From: an uncultured Acidobacteriota bacterium
GTDB lineage: Bacteria; Acidobacteriota; Vicinamibacteria; Marinacidobacterales; SMYC01
Direction of reading: 5' to 3'
DNA: 53,294 nucleotides
Assembly (NCBI GenBank): GCA_947259165.1
Contig: CAMYKY010000056.1
Location: forward strand, 1 to 53,294
The notes under the pieces were generated by a model. The model searched no databases. It saw only the letters and a program-made list of their open reading frames with translations, and was not told where the DNA came from. A program made the position numbers and the translations under genes. Within the stretch, counting starts at the first letter, position 1; each line of letters starts with the position of its first letter. Positions 17,401-27,005 of the stretch are shown piece by piece.

Positions 17401-19809
17401 ATGAAAACAACTCTGCTGTTCGCCCTCTTGCTCCCGTCGCTTCTAACAGCCGACGAACGCCTCACCATGCCCGGATTGAACGCCGAGGTCGAGATCCTCA
17501 CCGACCGCTGGGGCGTCGATCACATCTACGCCGATAACGAGCACGACTTGTTCTTCGCGCAAGGTTACGCCGCGGCGCGAAACCGGCTGTTTCAGTTCGA
17601 GCTATGGCGCCGACAAGCGACGGGAACGGTGGCAGAGATCCTGGGACGACGCGAGCTCGACCGGGACATCGGGACCCGGCTCCACATGTTCCGCAAAGAC
17701 ATGAAGCAGGAGCTCGCGCACTATCACCCGCGCGGCGAGCTCATCGTCAATGCCTTCGTCGACGGCATCAACGCCTATATCGAACAGACGGAGCGCAATC
17801 CCGATCTTCTGCCGATGGAGTTCGCACTGCTCGGGATCCAACCCGGCACGTGGACACCCGCCGTCGTCATCTCACGACACCAGGGACTTCTCTCGAACGT
17901 GACAACGGAGCTTCGTCTCGGACAGGCCGTTGCCGCAATCGGCGCTGAGAAAGTCAAGGAGCTCGACTGGTTTCGGCCCGGCGATCCAATGCTCGCGCTC
18001 GACCCCGCCATCGACGGCGCGCTGTTGACCGACGACATCCTGCACTACTACCGTGCGTTTCGCGACTCCGTGCGGTTCGAGCCCAACGACATCGTTGCGA
18101 GCTACCGAGACGAGCCGGCCTCTCACGAACGCCTCGCCGCGGCGACGCGCCAGCCCCTGTCGACCGGCGACGGCTCCGATGGTACCGGCTCCAACAACTG
18201 GGTCGTGAGTGGGCGCTTCACGCAGTCCGGCTACCCGTACATCGTCAACGACCCCCACCGAAACCTCGCGGCGCCATCACTGCGCTACTTCGTCCACCTC
18301 CATGCGCCCGGCTGGAACGTTGTCGGCGGCGGCGAACCGTCACTGCCCGGCATTTCGATTGGCCACAACGAGTACGGCGGTTGGGGGCTGACCGTTTTCG
18401 GCCAGGACAACGAAGACCTCTACGTCTACGACACGAACCCGTCGAACCCGAACCAGTACCGCTACCTCGGCGGCTGGGAGGACATGCGCGTCATCGAAGA
18501 GACGATCGCCATCAAGGGTGAGTCGCCGGAAACGGTGGAGCTCAAATACACGCGCCACGGGCCGGTTCTTCACGAAGACCGTTCGAACCATAAGGCCTAC
18601 GCGCTCCGCGCGGCGTGGATGGAGATCGGCAACGCGCCGTACCTCGCCAGTCTTCGCATGAACCAGGCGAGAACATGGGAAGAGTTCGTCGACGCGTGCT
18701 CGTACAGCCGAATTCCTGCCGAGAACATGATTTGGGGCGACGTGAACAAAAACATTGGCTACCAAGCCGTGGGCATCTCGCCAATCCGCCCCCATTGGAG
18801 CGGGCTCGTGCCCGTCCCTGGAGATGGGCGCTACGAATGGGAAGGCTACCTGCCGATCAACGCGCTGCCGAGCGTAGCGAACCCGCAGAGAGGCTACTGG
18901 GCCACGGCCAACAACTATATGGTGCCCGACGGCTTCCCGTATCCGACTGCGCTTCACTACACGTGGGGTGACGAGATGCGCGGGCTTCGCGTCGACGAGC
19001 TGTTGTCGTCGGGGCGCCGGTTCACGATCGTGGACATGATGCAGTTCCAACACGACGAGCTCGCAATCCCGGCGCGGGCGATCGTCCCCTTGCTCGCCGG
19101 CATCGAGCTCACCAGCGAACGCGATCGGAAAGCGGCGGATACGCTTTTTGATTGGGACTTCGTTCTCGACAAAGACTCTGTCGCTGCCGCCGTATACGTC
19201 AGCTTCGAGCGACGTCTGCTCGAAAACGTCCGCGGCACGGTCGTGCCCCAAGAAGCTCGCGAGCTCATTCGCAGCGTGAACAAAAAGCGCGCCATCGACT
19301 GGCTCGTCGCCCCCGACGGCCGTTTCGGCGAAAACCCGATCGCCGGCCGCAACGAGATCTTGGCTCGGAGCCTGTCGGAAGGTGTCGCCAACCTCGTACA
19401 ACGACTCGGAGCAGACATGGCCAACTGGCAATACGGTCAAGAAAAGTTCAAGCACGTTCTCATCCACCACCCGCTGAGTCCGGCGGTGGACGACGAGACC
19501 CGCGCGATGCTCGACGTCGGGCCGGCACCTCGAGGCGGCTACGGCTCGACACTCAACGCAACGCGCTCTGGCGACAACCAGACCGGCGGCGCGAGCTTTC
19601 GCGTCATTCTCGATGCCGCGAACTGGGACAACTCGATCGCCACCAACTCTCCCGGGCAGTCGGGCGATCCGGAAAGCCCCCATTACCGGGATCTGTTCGA
19701 GCTCTGGATCGACCACCAGTACTTTCCGCTCTTCTACACGCGAGGCAAGGTCGAATCCGTCACCGAGAACGAGCTCGTTCTCGAACCCGCGGCCACGACC
19801 GATCGCTAA
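17401..19809 (+). CDS. Penicillin acylase family (S45) N-terminal nucleophile hydrolase
   Basis: The 802-residue precursor begins MKTTLLFALLLPSLLTADE, a signal peptide. S45 enzymes hydrolyse amide bonds of acyl-amino compounds, including beta-lactams and acyl-homoserine lactones, and self-cleave before a Ser. That site is visible as GTG|SNNWVVSGR, with Ser264 becoming the N-terminus of the beta chain. The alpha-chain block RNRLFQFELWRRQATG, and YIVNDPHR, FSIGHNE-like ISIGHNEYGGWGLT and WATANN are typical. The frame is open upstream to 17179, but that part overlaps the S9 gene. The stop overlaps the next start by one base (TAATG). Its substrate cannot be read from sequence. Confidence 0.92.
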   Translation: MKTTLLFALLLPSLLTADERLTMPGLNAEVEILTDRWGVDHIYADNEHDLFFAQGYAAARNRLFQFELWRRQATGTVAEILGRRELDRDIGTRLHMFRKDMKQELAHYHPRGELIVNAFVDGINAYIEQTERNPDLLPMEFALLGIQPGTWTPAVVISRHQGLLSNVTTELRLGQAVAAIGAEKVKELDWFRPGDPMLALDPAIDGALLTDDILHYYRAFRDSVRFEPNDIVASYRDEPASHERLAAATRQPLSTGDGSDGTGSNNWVVSGRFTQSGYPYIVNDPHRNLAAPSLRYFVHLHAPGWNVVGGGEPSLPGISIGHNEYGGWGLTVFGQDNEDLYVYDTNPSNPNQYRYLGGWEDMRVIEETIAIKGESPETVELKYTRHGPVLHEDRSNHKAYALRAAWMEIGNAPYLASLRMNQARTWEEFVDACSYSRIPAENMIWGDVNKNIGYQAVGISPIRPHWSGLVPVPGDGRYEWEGYLPINALPSVANPQRGYWATANNYMVPDGFPYPTALHYTWGDEMRGLRVDELLSSGRRFTIVDMMQFQHDELAIPARAIVPLLAGIELTSERDRKAADTLFDWDFVLDKDSVAAAVYVSFERRLLENVRGTVVPQEARELIRSVNKKRAIDWLVAPDGRFGENPIAGRNEILARSLSEGVANLVQRLGADMANWQYGQEKFKHVLIHHPLSPAVDDETRAMLDVGPAPRGGYGSTLNATRSGDNQTGGASFRVILDAANWDNSIATNSPGQSGDPESPHYRDLFELWIDHQYFPLFYTRGKVESVTENELVLEPAATTDR

Positions 19810-21845
19810 TGCCAAAGCCACCGATCGCGGACAAACGCCCCAAGAAACTCGAAGCTCACGGCGACATCCGCGAGGATCCGTACTTTTGGCTCAACCAGCG
19901 CGAGGACCCCGAGGTCATCGCCTACCTCGAAGAGGAAAACACATACACCCGAGAAGTGCTGGCCCACACCGAAGAGCTTCAGGAGAGCCTCTTCGAAGAG
20001 ATCAAAGGCCGGCTCGTTCCTGACGATGCCTCGGTTCCCTACCGCAAAGACGATTTCTACTATTACTCCCGGTTCGAAAAGGGCAAGGAGTACGCGATCC
20101 ATTGCCGCAAACGCGGCTCCCTCGACGCCGGGGAGGAAATCCTCGCGGACGGGAACGTCCTTGCCAAGGGGCACGAGTATTTTTCCTTTCACCTGTCGGG
20201 CATCAGCGTCGATCACAATCTCCTCGCGCTCGCGATCGACACGCAAGGCCGGCGCATCTACGACGTCAAGTTCAAGAACCTCGACACCGGCGAGCTTCTC
20301 GACGACGAGATCCGGGACGTGACCGGCAGTGTCGCGTGGGCGAACGATAACCAGACCGTTTTCTATTCCAAGCAGCACGCCGAGACCCTCCGCCCGTATC
20401 AGATCTACCGGCATCGTCTCGGAACCGACCCCGCGGACGACGTGCTCGTCTTCGAAGAAACGGATGAGACATTCCACATCGACGTATTCAAAACAAAATC
20501 GAAACGCTTCATCATGATCTCCTCCGAGCAGACGCTTACGAGCGAGTACCGGTTCCTGGCCGCTGACGAGCCCGAGGGTGAGTTCCGTGTCTTGCAGTCG
20601 CGTGGGCGCAAGCACGAGTACTCGGCAAGCCACTTCGAGAACGATTTTTTCATTCTTACCAACGACGACGCGGTGAATTTCCGGCTCATGAAGACCCCCG
20701 TCGACAATCCGGCCAAGGAGCACTGGGAAGAAGTCATCCCCCATCGCGCCGACGTGCTGCTCGAAACATTCGCTATCTTCCGCGACTATCTCGTGCTCGT
20801 GGAACGCCACGAGGGCCTGCGAAAAATCCACATCCGGCCGTGGGACGGCTCCGACGAGCACTACCTCGATTTCGACGAGCCGGCTTACTACGCGTACCTG
20901 ATGCAAAACGTCGAGTTCGACACGACGCTGTTGCGCTTTGCGTACACGTCGATGACCTCGCCCCGGGCAACCTACGACTACGACATGGGGACTCGCGAGC
21001 GAACGCTGCTGAAACAGGACAAAGTGCTCGGGGACTTCGACCAGAGCCGCTACGTTTCCGAGCGCCTCAAAGCAACCGCCGCAGATGGAACGCTCGTCCC
21101 CATCTCACTCGTCTATCGCAAACAGACCAAGCTAGAAGGTCGCGCGCCGCTGTTGCTCTACGGGTACGGATCCTACGGCATCAGTATGGAGGCGTCGTTC
21201 TCGACGGCTCGGCTCAGCCTTCTCGACCGAGGCTTCGTCTATGCCATCGCCCATATGCGGGGCGGTGAAGATCTGGGCCGGCCCTGGTACGACCACGGCA
21301 AGCTCCTCGAGAAGAAGAACACGTTCACCGATTTCATCGCGTGCGGTGAGCATGTCGTCGCCGAAGGCTACGCCAACCCTAAGAAGCTTTTTGCCTGGGG
21401 TGGAAGTGCGGGCGGACTTCTGATGGGCGCCGTCATGAACCTCCGGCCGGATTTATTCACGGGGGTCGTCGCGAACGTTCCTTTCGTGGACGTCGTTACC
21501 ACGATGCTCGACGACAGCATCCCTCTCACCACCGGCGAGTACGACGAGTGGGGCAACCCCAACGACAAGAAGTTCTACGAGTATATGTTGTCGTATTCTC
21601 CGTACGACAACGTCGCGTCCACCGACTACCCGCATCTTCTCGTCACCACGGGTCTGCACGACTCTCAGGTTCAGTATTGGGAGCCGGCCAAGTGGGTCGC
21701 AAAGTTGCGAGCGATGAAAACGGACGACCATCGACTGATCATGAAAACGAATATGGACGCAGGGCACGGCGGCGCCTCGGGACGCTTCAAGCAGTTCCAT
21801 GAAACGGCGCTCGCGTACGCGTTCCTGCTCGACCTCGTGAGGTGA
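19809..21845 (+). CDS. ptrB: Oligopeptidase B (S9A)
   Basis: A 678-residue serine peptidase that cleaves short peptides after Arg or Lys. It has no signal peptide. The N-terminal propeller domain starts with DPYFWLNQREDPEV; the catalytic domain (from about 430) has Ser533 in AWGGSAGGLLMGA, the Asp in TTGLHDSQVQYWEP and the His in DAGHGGASGRF. GGSAGG together with the LRGGEDLG-like MRGGEDLGRPW motif distinguishes OpB from prolyl oligopeptidase. Translation is coupled to the S45 gene. It probably finishes digestion in the cytoplasm of peptides produced outside. Confidence 0.93.
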   Translation: MPKPPIADKRPKKLEAHGDIREDPYFWLNQREDPEVIAYLEEENTYTREVLAHTEELQESLFEEIKGRLVPDDASVPYRKDDFYYYSRFEKGKEYAIHCRKRGSLDAGEEILADGNVLAKGHEYFSFHLSGISVDHNLLALAIDTQGRRIYDVKFKNLDTGELLDDEIRDVTGSVAWANDNQTVFYSKQHAETLRPYQIYRHRLGTDPADDVLVFEETDETFHIDVFKTKSKRFIMISSEQTLTSEYRFLAADEPEGEFRVLQSRGRKHEYSASHFENDFFILTNDDAVNFRLMKTPVDNPAKEHWEEVIPHRADVLLETFAIFRDYLVLVERHEGLRKIHIRPWDGSDEHYLDFDEPAYYAYLMQNVEFDTTLLRFAYTSMTSPRATYDYDMGTRERTLLKQDKVLGDFDQSRYVSERLKATAADGTLVPISLVYRKQTKLEGRAPLLLYGYGSYGISMEASFSTARLSLLDRGFVYAIAHMRGGEDLGRPWYDHGKLLEKKNTFTDFIACGEHVVAEGYANPKKLFAWGGSAGGLLMGAVMNLRPDLFTGVVANVPFVDVVTTMLDDSIPLTTGEYDEWGNPNDKKFYEYMLSYSPYDNVASTDYPHLLVTTGLHDSQVQYWEPAKWVAKLRAMKTDDHRLIMKTNMDAGHGGASGRFKQFHETALAYAFLLDLVR

Positions 21846-21849
21846 ACCG

Positions 21850-22233
21850 ATGAGCAACGACCTTGCCAGCGAACGCTATGTCAGCCTGGCTACTTACCGT
21901 AAGGACGGCACCGAAGTGCGCACCCCCGTTTGGATCGCGGCGACCAAGTCTGGACCCGCGGTATATACCAACGGTACGTCGTGGAAAGTGAAACGCATCC
22001 GCAACAACGGAAGCGTACGCCTCGCTCCGTGCACCGTTCGCGGAGAGGTTCGGGGCGAGTGGGTCGATGCGACTGCGCGCGTCGTCGACGATGCGGAGGC
22101 CCGCGACCGCGAGCTTCAAGCCTTCGTCACCAAGTACGGCTGGCAAATGCGACTGGCGCTGCTACTGTCCCGAATTTCCGGCAGCCACAAAGACAGAACC
22201 ATCATCGAGCTCGAGCTCCAGGAGTCGCAATGA
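21850..22233 (+). CDS. PPOX-class (F420-dependent-type) oxidoreductase
   Basis: The 127-residue protein fits the split beta-barrel fold that binds FMN or F420. Its ERYVSLATYRKDGTEVRTPVW opening and YTNGTSWKVKRIRNN motif match the family often named PPOX-class F420-dependent oxidoreductase. Whether F420 or flavin is used cannot be told here. It begins four bases after ptrB and its TGA overlaps the M16 start (ATGA), so it belongs to the same transcript, although it has no obvious link to peptide breakdown. Confidence 0.8.
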   Translation: MSNDLASERYVSLATYRKDGTEVRTPVWIAATKSGPAVYTNGTSWKVKRIRNNGSVRLAPCTVRGEVRGEWVDATARVVDDAEARDRELQAFVTKYGWQMRLALLLSRISGSHKDRTIIELELQESQ

Positions 22234-23714
22234 ACCTCTCGCTTCTGGGCCTCGTTCTACTGTCGACGATGCCTGCAATCCACGAAGCTTCGCTCGACAA
22301 CGGACTTCGCGTCCTCGTTCTCGAAGATCACTCACAGCCGCGCGTCGCGTGCAAGATCCTCACCCGGTTTGGTGCCGTCGTGGAAGAGCCTGGCCGGTTT
22401 GGAAGCGCCCACTTCCTCGAGCACCTGATGTTCAAAGGCACCGCGACGATCGGCACTCATGACTGGGAGAAAGAACGGCCCGTCCTCGAGGAGATCCTGG
22501 AGATAGAGAAAGCGATCATCCAGGAGCGAAACCGGGCCCGGAGCGAGCTGAGAGAGCGCGGCGTCTATCACGACTTCCGGCGTGCGGAGACAACTCCCGA
22601 GCTCGATAGGCTCCTCGACGTCCTCGCCGAAAAAGCAGTCGAAGACGAAGCCTTCGTGGACACGGAAGAGATCAACAGCTACTACCAGAGAACCGGCGGC
22701 ACACGCCTGACGGCTCAAACGGAGCAAGAGTACATTAAGTTTGATATCAACTTGCCGTCGAACAAGCTCGAGATGTTCTTCCGCATCGAGGCCGACCGGA
22801 TGGTGAACAGCCGCTGGCGCCGCTTCGACTCCGAAGTCGACATCCTCTGGGAGCAACGGCTAGGAGATTTGAACCGGCCGGACACCCCGTTCAAAGAAGC
22901 CCTCGCATCCGCGAGCGGCGTGGTCTCACCCATCTATTGGAACGAAGGGTACGACTCCGACTTCCCTCTTCTCGAGCGCAACTACACCCGCAGGTTCTAC
23001 GAAACCTGGTTCGTCCCCAACAACACGATCATCGTGCTCGTCGGCGATACTACGCTCGAGGAGGCCGAACGCCTGGCGAGACGATACTTCGACCGCATAC
23101 CGCGGGGTGAAGAGACCCACGACACGCTCGCCGTCGAGCCGCGACCCGATCACTACGTACGCGTCGAGATGCAAACTCCGAACTTCGGACCCGCGATCGA
23201 CGTGCGCCACCGCATTCCCGGTGTAGGTCATCCCGATCGGCCCGCGGTGGAGCTGCTCGGCGAGATTCTGGGCGATCGGAGAGGGCCCGTGGGCGACGCA
23301 ACGATTGGCGAAGGACTCGCTACGAGCCTTTCTTCCAACACGGTCGTCACCCACACGAATCGATTCAGCTTCCCCGCGACTCTCAACGTCGTCGCTCACG
23401 GGGGCAAACTCGCGGCTCTCGAGCCCGCTCTCATCGGGGCTTTCGACAGTCTTCGAACGACTCGCATTCCTGACAGCGCGATTGTCGCCGCGAAAAAACG
23501 CCGCCGAGCTTATTGGCAGAGGCGTCGACTCAACTGGGATAACGTCGCTTTCGACGTCGGCCACTACGCCATCATGGACACGTGGCAGACGTTCTTCCGC
23601 GAGATGGACGAGCTTCAGGAAGTGACCGCCGCACAGCTTGAAGCCGCAGCACAGAAATACCTGGTGAAGACCAACCGCATCGTCGGTATCGCAACCGCGG
23701 AGCCGGTCCAATGA
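22230..23714 (+). CDS. M16 family zinc peptidase, catalytic subunit
   Basis: A 494-residue exported peptidase of the pitrilysin/processing-peptidase family. The inverted zinc motif HFLEH lies at 61-65 within GSAHFLEHLMFKGT, with downstream glutamates in DSEVDILWEQR as candidate third ligands. YETWFVPNNTIIVLVGD marks the end of the first half. An insertion of about 80 charged residues follows the zinc motif, as in other bacterial M16B pairs. The N-terminus is a short signal-like helix. Start and stop overlap both neighbours (ATGA), so it is coupled to the second, broken M16 gene, its expected non-catalytic partner. Confidence 0.9.
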   Translation: MNLSLLGLVLLSTMPAIHEASLDNGLRVLVLEDHSQPRVACKILTRFGAVVEEPGRFGSAHFLEHLMFKGTATIGTHDWEKERPVLEEILEIEKAIIQERNRARSELRERGVYHDFRRAETTPELDRLLDVLAEKAVEDEAFVDTEEINSYYQRTGGTRLTAQTEQEYIKFDINLPSNKLEMFFRIEADRMVNSRWRRFDSEVDILWEQRLGDLNRPDTPFKEALASASGVVSPIYWNEGYDSDFPLLERNYTRRFYETWFVPNNTIIVLVGDTTLEEAERLARRYFDRIPRGEETHDTLAVEPRPDHYVRVEMQTPNFGPAIDVRHRIPGVGHPDRPAVELLGEILGDRRGPVGDATIGEGLATSLSSNTVVTHTNRFSFPATLNVVAHGGKLAALEPALIGAFDSLRTTRIPDSAIVAAKKRRRAYWQRRRLNWDNVAFDVGHYAIMDTWQTFFREMDELQEVTAAQLEAAAQKYLVKTNRIVGIATAEPVQ

Positions 23715-25080
23715 GCTCCCGAGCCATTCTGCTGGCACTACTGGTCGCAACGACGGCCGAGGCTCAGCGAGATCCGATCCCCTACGACGCGCCCGAAGTG
23801 ATCGTCTTCGGCGCCGATCGCTTTGTGCTGCCCGACCCGAAGGACTACCGCGTCGAGCTCGGAAACGGCCTCGTCGCTTTCATCGCCGAAGACGCAAGCA
23901 CCGACACCGTCGAGCTCACCGCACTCATTGGCGCAAGCCGCCTCGACGACCCGGCGGGCAAGTCCGGCCTCGCCGCCGGCGTCGCCTACGGGATGCGCGG
24001 CGTCCCGGGCCTCGACGACCGGCTCTACGCCATGAGCGCCCAGGTCTCGGTCACCACCGACAACGAGCACACGCGCCTGCGACTGTCATTACTAAAGGAA
24101 GACCTCGGCGACGGGATCCGCGCAAGCGTCCCGAGCACGAGCTGCCCAAGTTGCTCTATGGGGATCATCCGGCAGGTCGACTCCCCACGGCAGCTAGCCT
24201 CGGCGCGATCTCAGTCTCAGATCTTCGGACGTTGTACGACCAGTACTACGTTCCCAACAATGTCGTGCTCGCAGTCTCTGGCGGTGTCGAACGCGAGGCG
24301 ACCGCCCAGGCGTTAAAGGCAGCACTGTTTCCGTGGCGGCGAGCCCGCGTTCGCCATCCCGACGTTGCCGAGATTCCCAAAGCGACACCGCGTCAGATTC
24401 ATGTGTGGGATATCGACCGACTTCAAGGCTGGATGTTGGTTGGACATCTCGGCCGACAGGGTCGCGAGAACGAGCATGCCGCTTTGGAGATCGCCAACTA
24501 CGTCCTCGGCGGCAACGGCGCCATTTGGAAGCGCGTGCACGCGGAGCTCGCTCCCGCGCGCGCAGGCGGCCACTTCGACGCACGGCTTTTCGTCGAGAGC
24601 CGCGGCAAGCGCGGTCTGTCCAACGACATCTCGTCCTACGTTCCCGTTAGTTTCCGTGTTCGCGGCCTCACCTACGCCGTGACCCTGGGACGACCCGAGT
24701 CGATTGCCTATCTCCTGAAGATCATCGACGACGAATGGGCGAAGATCGGCAAAGACATCTCCGAGGACGACATCGAGATCGCGAAAGGCGCGTTGACCGA
24801 AGGTTATTTTCAAATGCGCTACGCCGGCGCCCACGCAACCGCACTCACGCTGGCCGAAGAGCTTCTGCTCGAAGGCGACCACGATTGGAGCAAGGGCTAC
24901 GTCGAGCGCATCCGCACCGTGACCCGAGACGAAGTGCTCGCCGCCGCACGCAAGTACTACCGTCCCGAGGACCTCGTTGCCGTCCTCGTGGGCCCTATCG
25001 ATGAAATCCGAGCCTCCGAGCATCCCTTGTATAAAGCAACGCTCGAGGATTTCGGCGAAATCGTCGCACACCCCTGGTGA
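23711..25080 (+). pseudogene. M16 family partner subunit, frameshifted with an internal deletion
   Basis: The first part (frame of 23711) has a signal peptide and the M16 core VELTALIGASRLDDP...YGMRGVPG, then LSLLKEDLGDGI, but no HxxEH, as in inactive partner subunits. From about 24118 homology continues in another frame: LPKLLYGDHPAGR, LYDQYYVPNNVVLAVSG, GNGAIWKRV, and a full second half ending at 25080. Between DLGDGI and LPKLLYG about 40 expected residues are missing, so this is deletion plus frameshift, not just one base. It could be a real mutation or an assembly error. If real, the M16 pair has lost its partner. Confidence 0.82.
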
Positions 25081-25095
25081 GCAAGGAGACGGCAC

Positions 25096-25923
25096 ATGCA
25101 TTCTGACCTGATCCCACCGAACGAGCTCGGAACGAACCTTGGGCGCGACGACTGGGCGATCATCGACGCACGCTTCTATCTACCGGAACCCGACAAAGCA
25201 GAGGCGAAATATCTCGACGCCCACATCCCCGGTGCTGTCTACGCGCATCTTGACCGCGATCTCTCGGCGCCTCTCACCGGAACGAACGGCCGACACCCCA
25301 TGGCGAGCGTCGAGCAGATGGTCGACCGATTCTCGAAGTGGGGTATCGACGACGACGTCCAGGTCGTCGTCTACGACGACGTCGGCGGTCAGTTCGCCGC
25401 GCGGCTGTGGTGGATGCTTCGCTATCTCGGTCATGACGCGGTCGCGGTTCTAGACGGTGGGCTTCCGGCATTCCATGGCGAGCTGCGCAGTGGGCGCGAA
25501 GAGCGCACACCTCGCGACTTCACACCGCGAGTGCAAGACGCCATGCGTATCGACCTCGACGCCCTCGCTCAACACCGCCACGAGCATCTTCTCGTGGATG
25601 CCCGTGCCGGCGAGCGCTTCCGCGGTGAGAAAGAGCCCCTCGATCCCGTGGCCGGCCACATCCCCGGCGCCCAGAGCCTCCCATGCTCATCGAACCTGAA
25701 CGCCGAAGGTAGCTTCGTTCCTGCCGACAAGCTCCGAGCGCGCTTCGATGCCGTCGTCGGGAGTCGTGACACGTCCGAGGTCGTGTCCTACTGCGGCTCC
25801 GGCGTCACGGCGTGCCACAACCTACTGGCCATGGAAGTCGCCGGCATTCGAGGCGCGCGCCTCTACCCGGGCTCGTGGTCCGAGTGGTGCGCCGACGAGA
25901 AACGACCGATCGAGACGGGGTGA
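25096..25923 (+). CDS. Thiosulfate / 3-mercaptopyruvate sulfurtransferase (double rhodanese)
   Basis: A 275-residue protein with two rhodanese domains (about 1-135 and 150-275). The second holds the active-site loop CGSGVTA with Cys233, the form typical of SseA-like enzymes that move sulfur from thiosulfate or mercaptopyruvate to an acceptor. YLDAHIPGAVY and VAGHIPGAQSLP are the two CH2A-type motifs. The domain near Asp115 lacks a Cys and is structural. It lies 15 bp after the M16 gene and ends the run of co-directional genes. A second, unrelated rhodanese with Sec lies at 30924-31766. Confidence 0.92.
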   Translation: MHSDLIPPNELGTNLGRDDWAIIDARFYLPEPDKAEAKYLDAHIPGAVYAHLDRDLSAPLTGTNGRHPMASVEQMVDRFSKWGIDDDVQVVVYDDVGGQFAARLWWMLRYLGHDAVAVLDGGLPAFHGELRSGREERTPRDFTPRVQDAMRIDLDALAQHRHEHLLVDARAGERFRGEKEPLDPVAGHIPGAQSLPCSSNLNAEGSFVPADKLRARFDAVVGSRDTSEVVSYCGSGVTACHNLLAMEVAGIRGARLYPGSWSEWCADEKRPIETG

Positions 25924-25959
25924 TCGCCTCTTGCCTGCGCTACTTGCAGCTTCGAACGG

Positions 25960-26385
25960 TCAATCCTTCAATCCGTCCAGGCGAGTCGCCACCTCACGAG
26001 CAACCCGTATCGTCGACGCGACCAATTCTTCGTTCACGTCCACGTAGCCTTCGTACTCCGCCTGGTTACGCTTGCGGTGGGCCTGATCGAGGATCCGCCA
26101 CTGCTCCCCAGGAAGATCGACGGTGTGCTGGAGACATTGGAAGACGAGATACCGCGACTCCGACCGATACCCGTGCCATCTCAGTGCCGCAAGAGCGAGC
26201 GCGTGGGCAGCGTTATAGGCTAAATCGAATCGGCTTTCCAAACTGAGATCTTCACGCTCGGCATCGTCCAAACGAACCAGGCCCGATCGTGTCAGTCCCG
26301 CGATCTCGGTCGCCGCTGACGGCTCAGCCTTGAGCTGGTCGACACGACCCAGGTTATCGAGCTGCGGATGCGCCATCTCGGTCAC
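25960..26385 (-). CDS. HEPN-domain protein (SAV_6107-like), partner of the MNT gene
   Basis: A 141-residue helical protein. The block SLESRFDLAYNAAHALALAALRWHGYRSE and HRKRNQAEYEG matches the HEPN family often found next to MNT nucleotidyltransferases. The usual RNase motif R-x4-6-H is replaced by RNQAEY, so ribonuclease activity is uncertain. The start (ATG at 26385, or at 26376) lies inside the 3' end of the nucleotidyltransferase gene, a 32-bp overlap that points to coupled expression. In known HEPN/MNT pairs the nucleotidyltransferase controls the HEPN protein. Confidence 0.75.
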   Translation of the reverse strand: MTEMAHPQLDNLGRVDQLKAEPSAATEIAGLTRSGLVRLDDAEREDLSLESRFDLAYNAAHALALAALRWHGYRSESRYLVFQCLQHTVDLPGEQWRILDQAHRKRNQAEYEGYVDVNEELVASTIRVAREVATRLDGLKD

Positions 26386-26989
26386 CGATTAGAACGACGT
26401 GCTCGCCTTCCAGAACCTTGGTCAGGAACGGATGCCCCGCCGTACGCCGCTTCGCAAATTCTTTCGGAGTGTAGAGCGTCGGGTTGATCTTGCGATCGAG
26501 AGAGGTTTCCGCCCTGGCGAGCGCCGCATAGAGCTCCTCGAGCGTCAGCTCGTCGGCAACAACCAGGAGATCGATATCGCTGCTGGCCGTATCGCTGCCT
26601 TTTGCCACCGAGCCATAAAGGAGAGCAAGCCTGATCCTGTCCGCAAGTGTCGCCAGGGCCAGGCGTATCGGATCCGCGAGGCCCACCGTCTTGATTACGA
26701 GGCTCCGAAGCTCCTCGAATATCGGAGAGGCCGGGTTCGCTTGATAGTGCTTCTGGTTGCCGATGCGGGTAACCGTTACCAGACCGCTTGCCACCAACCG
26801 CCGCAGCTCCCTCTGTACGGCCCCGGATCCGGAGCCAGTCAGCGCAATCATTTCCGTCGCGAAGAAGCTGCGCTCCGGCTGCCCGAACAGCAGCCCGAAC
26901 ACACGCTGCTGCGTCGTCGTAAAGAGAGCGTCCGCGAGGCCACCCGGGCGAACCTCAAGGGCTGCGTGCTCACGTGACACCCGGCGCAC
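26354..26989 (-). CDS. Winged-helix DNA-binding MNT nucleotidyltransferase
   Basis: The 211-residue protein joins two domains. Residues about 20-95 form a winged helix-turn-helix (TTQQRVFGLLFGQPERSF, GAVQRELRRLVASGLV, GNQKHYQANP). Residues about 105-200 are a minimal nucleotidyltransferase with the signature LLYGSVAKGSDTASSDIDLLVV, which provides the GSx10DxD metal site. The start is GTG at 26989, but GTG at 26980 has a better-spaced GAGG. The fused DNA-binding domain and the perfect inverted repeat 17 bp upstream suggest self-regulation. It overlaps the HEPN gene. MNT/HEPN pairs are known as toxin-antitoxin or stress modules; that role is inferred. Confidence 0.8.
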   Translation of the reverse strand: MRRVSREHAALEVRPGGLADALFTTTQQRVFGLLFGQPERSFFATEMIALTGSGSGAVQRELRRLVASGLVTVTRIGNQKHYQANPASPIFEELRSLVIKTVGLADPIRLALATLADRIRLALLYGSVAKGSDTASSDIDLLVVADELTLEELYAALARAETSLDRKINPTLYTPKEFAKRRTAGHPFLTKVLEGEHVVLIGDRDGASAAR

Positions 26990-27005
26990 CTCGTCGCTTG
27001 GTCGA

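Noticed and set aside
18340-19821. Open frame of 493 codons on the minus strand
   Set aside because: It is antisense to the S45 acylase gene and shows no domain. The same holds for 29056-30648, 15249-16490, 47710-48873 and 38127-39122, which shadow intact genes.
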